Origin: JADFNO01 sp965369945
GTDB taxonomy: Bacteria; Planctomycetota; Phycisphaerae; Phycisphaerales; SM1A02
DNA length: 13,076 nt
Reading direction: 5' to 3'
NCBI GenBank assembly: GCA_965369945.1
Contig: CBDUST010000109.1
Location: forward strand, 1-13,076
Shown: positions 12,929 through 13,076 of the stretch, piece by piece
Layout: every line of letters begins with the position of its first letter
Numbering within the stretch: the stretch's first letter is position 1
Notes under the pieces: model-generated
The model's input: the letters and a program-made list of their open reading frames with translations, nothing else
Database searches by the model: none
Told to the model about the DNA's origin: nothing
Program-made: the position numbers and the translations under genes

Positions 12929-13076
12929 ATGCTCCTGACCCGTTATGGCCTACGTGAATGGTTGGCAGCGACCGTGGCTGCGGCGTTGGCCGCTGCGGGG
13001 CTGCTATGGCTTGGGTGGTGGTGGGGGTTGATCGGAGTCGCTGCGTTCTGGCTGAGCGTGTTGTGGTTTTTTCGCG
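12929..13076 (+). CDS. psd: Phosphatidylserine decarboxylase, N-terminal part (3' end outside window)
   Basis: 49 codons are visible before the right edge. The opening MLLTRYGLREWLAATVAAAL, a hydrophobic Trp-rich membrane segment (AAAGLLWLGWWWGLIGVAAF) and the ending VLWFFR match the start of the short bacterial phosphatidylserine decarboxylase type, in which such a segment leads into FFRxPxR. The enzyme would convert phosphatidylserine to phosphatidylethanolamine at the inner membrane after self-cleavage at a distal LGST/GSS-type motif, not visible here. The ribosome-binding site is weak. The call rests on the N-terminus only. Confidence 0.65.
   Translation, partial: MLLTRYGLREWLAATVAAALAAAGLLWLGWWWGLIGVAAFWLSVLWFFR

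Overview
The window is about 13 kb of moderately GC-rich bacterial DNA that most resembles Planctomycetota, probably a Phycisphaerae-like lineage. The signs are a degenerate planctomycete dockerin-type motif (CPWD...DLLALLANWGP), a secreted protein with repeated FGPD...DGxxDLY blades, a very short lysine/arginine-rich histone-H1-like protein, an excisionase-like HTH joined to an acidic linker and two membrane helices, and several conserved-looking small membrane proteins. This placement comes from recognising motifs, not from a phylogeny.

Left part (1-4307) is ordinary chromosome: the N-terminal part of an M16 peptidase-family protein that has lost its zinc-binding motif (minus strand, runs off the left edge), a membrane-anchored protein of unknown function, dapB (lysine/diaminopimelate pathway), a histone-H1-like DNA-binding protein with a clear terminator, a 7Fe-type ferredoxin, an unknown basic protein, and two overlapping small membrane-protein genes.

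Middle part (4326-9746) is the most interesting. A cI/LexA-like self-cleaving repressor faces a rightward set of six tightly packed genes across a short control region that holds two unrelated perfect palindromes. The rightward genes encode a double-HTH regulator, an ABC-type ATPase, a GNAT-fold acyltransferase, a ParB-like protein, a terminase-small-subunit-like protein and a full terminase large subunit with intact ATPase and nuclease motifs. The packing (overlaps of 7 and 4 bp, gaps of 19-84 bp) suggests one operon. No integrase, portal, protease, capsid, tail or lysis gene is present; the next gene is a secreted propeller protein. It looks like a phage DNA-packaging and DNA-handling head module kept without a virion, under a repressor of the type normally released by DNA damage. 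Whether it is a prophage remnant, a satellite, a gene-transfer-agent-like locus or a domesticated system cannot be decided from this window.

Right part (9747-13076) returns to planctomycete chromosome: a secreted six-bladed propeller-like protein, about 590 bp without an intact gene that holds a dockerin-like remnant and several palindromes, an HTH/two-helix membrane protein with its own terminator, and the start of a phosphatidylserine decarboxylase gene running off the right edge.
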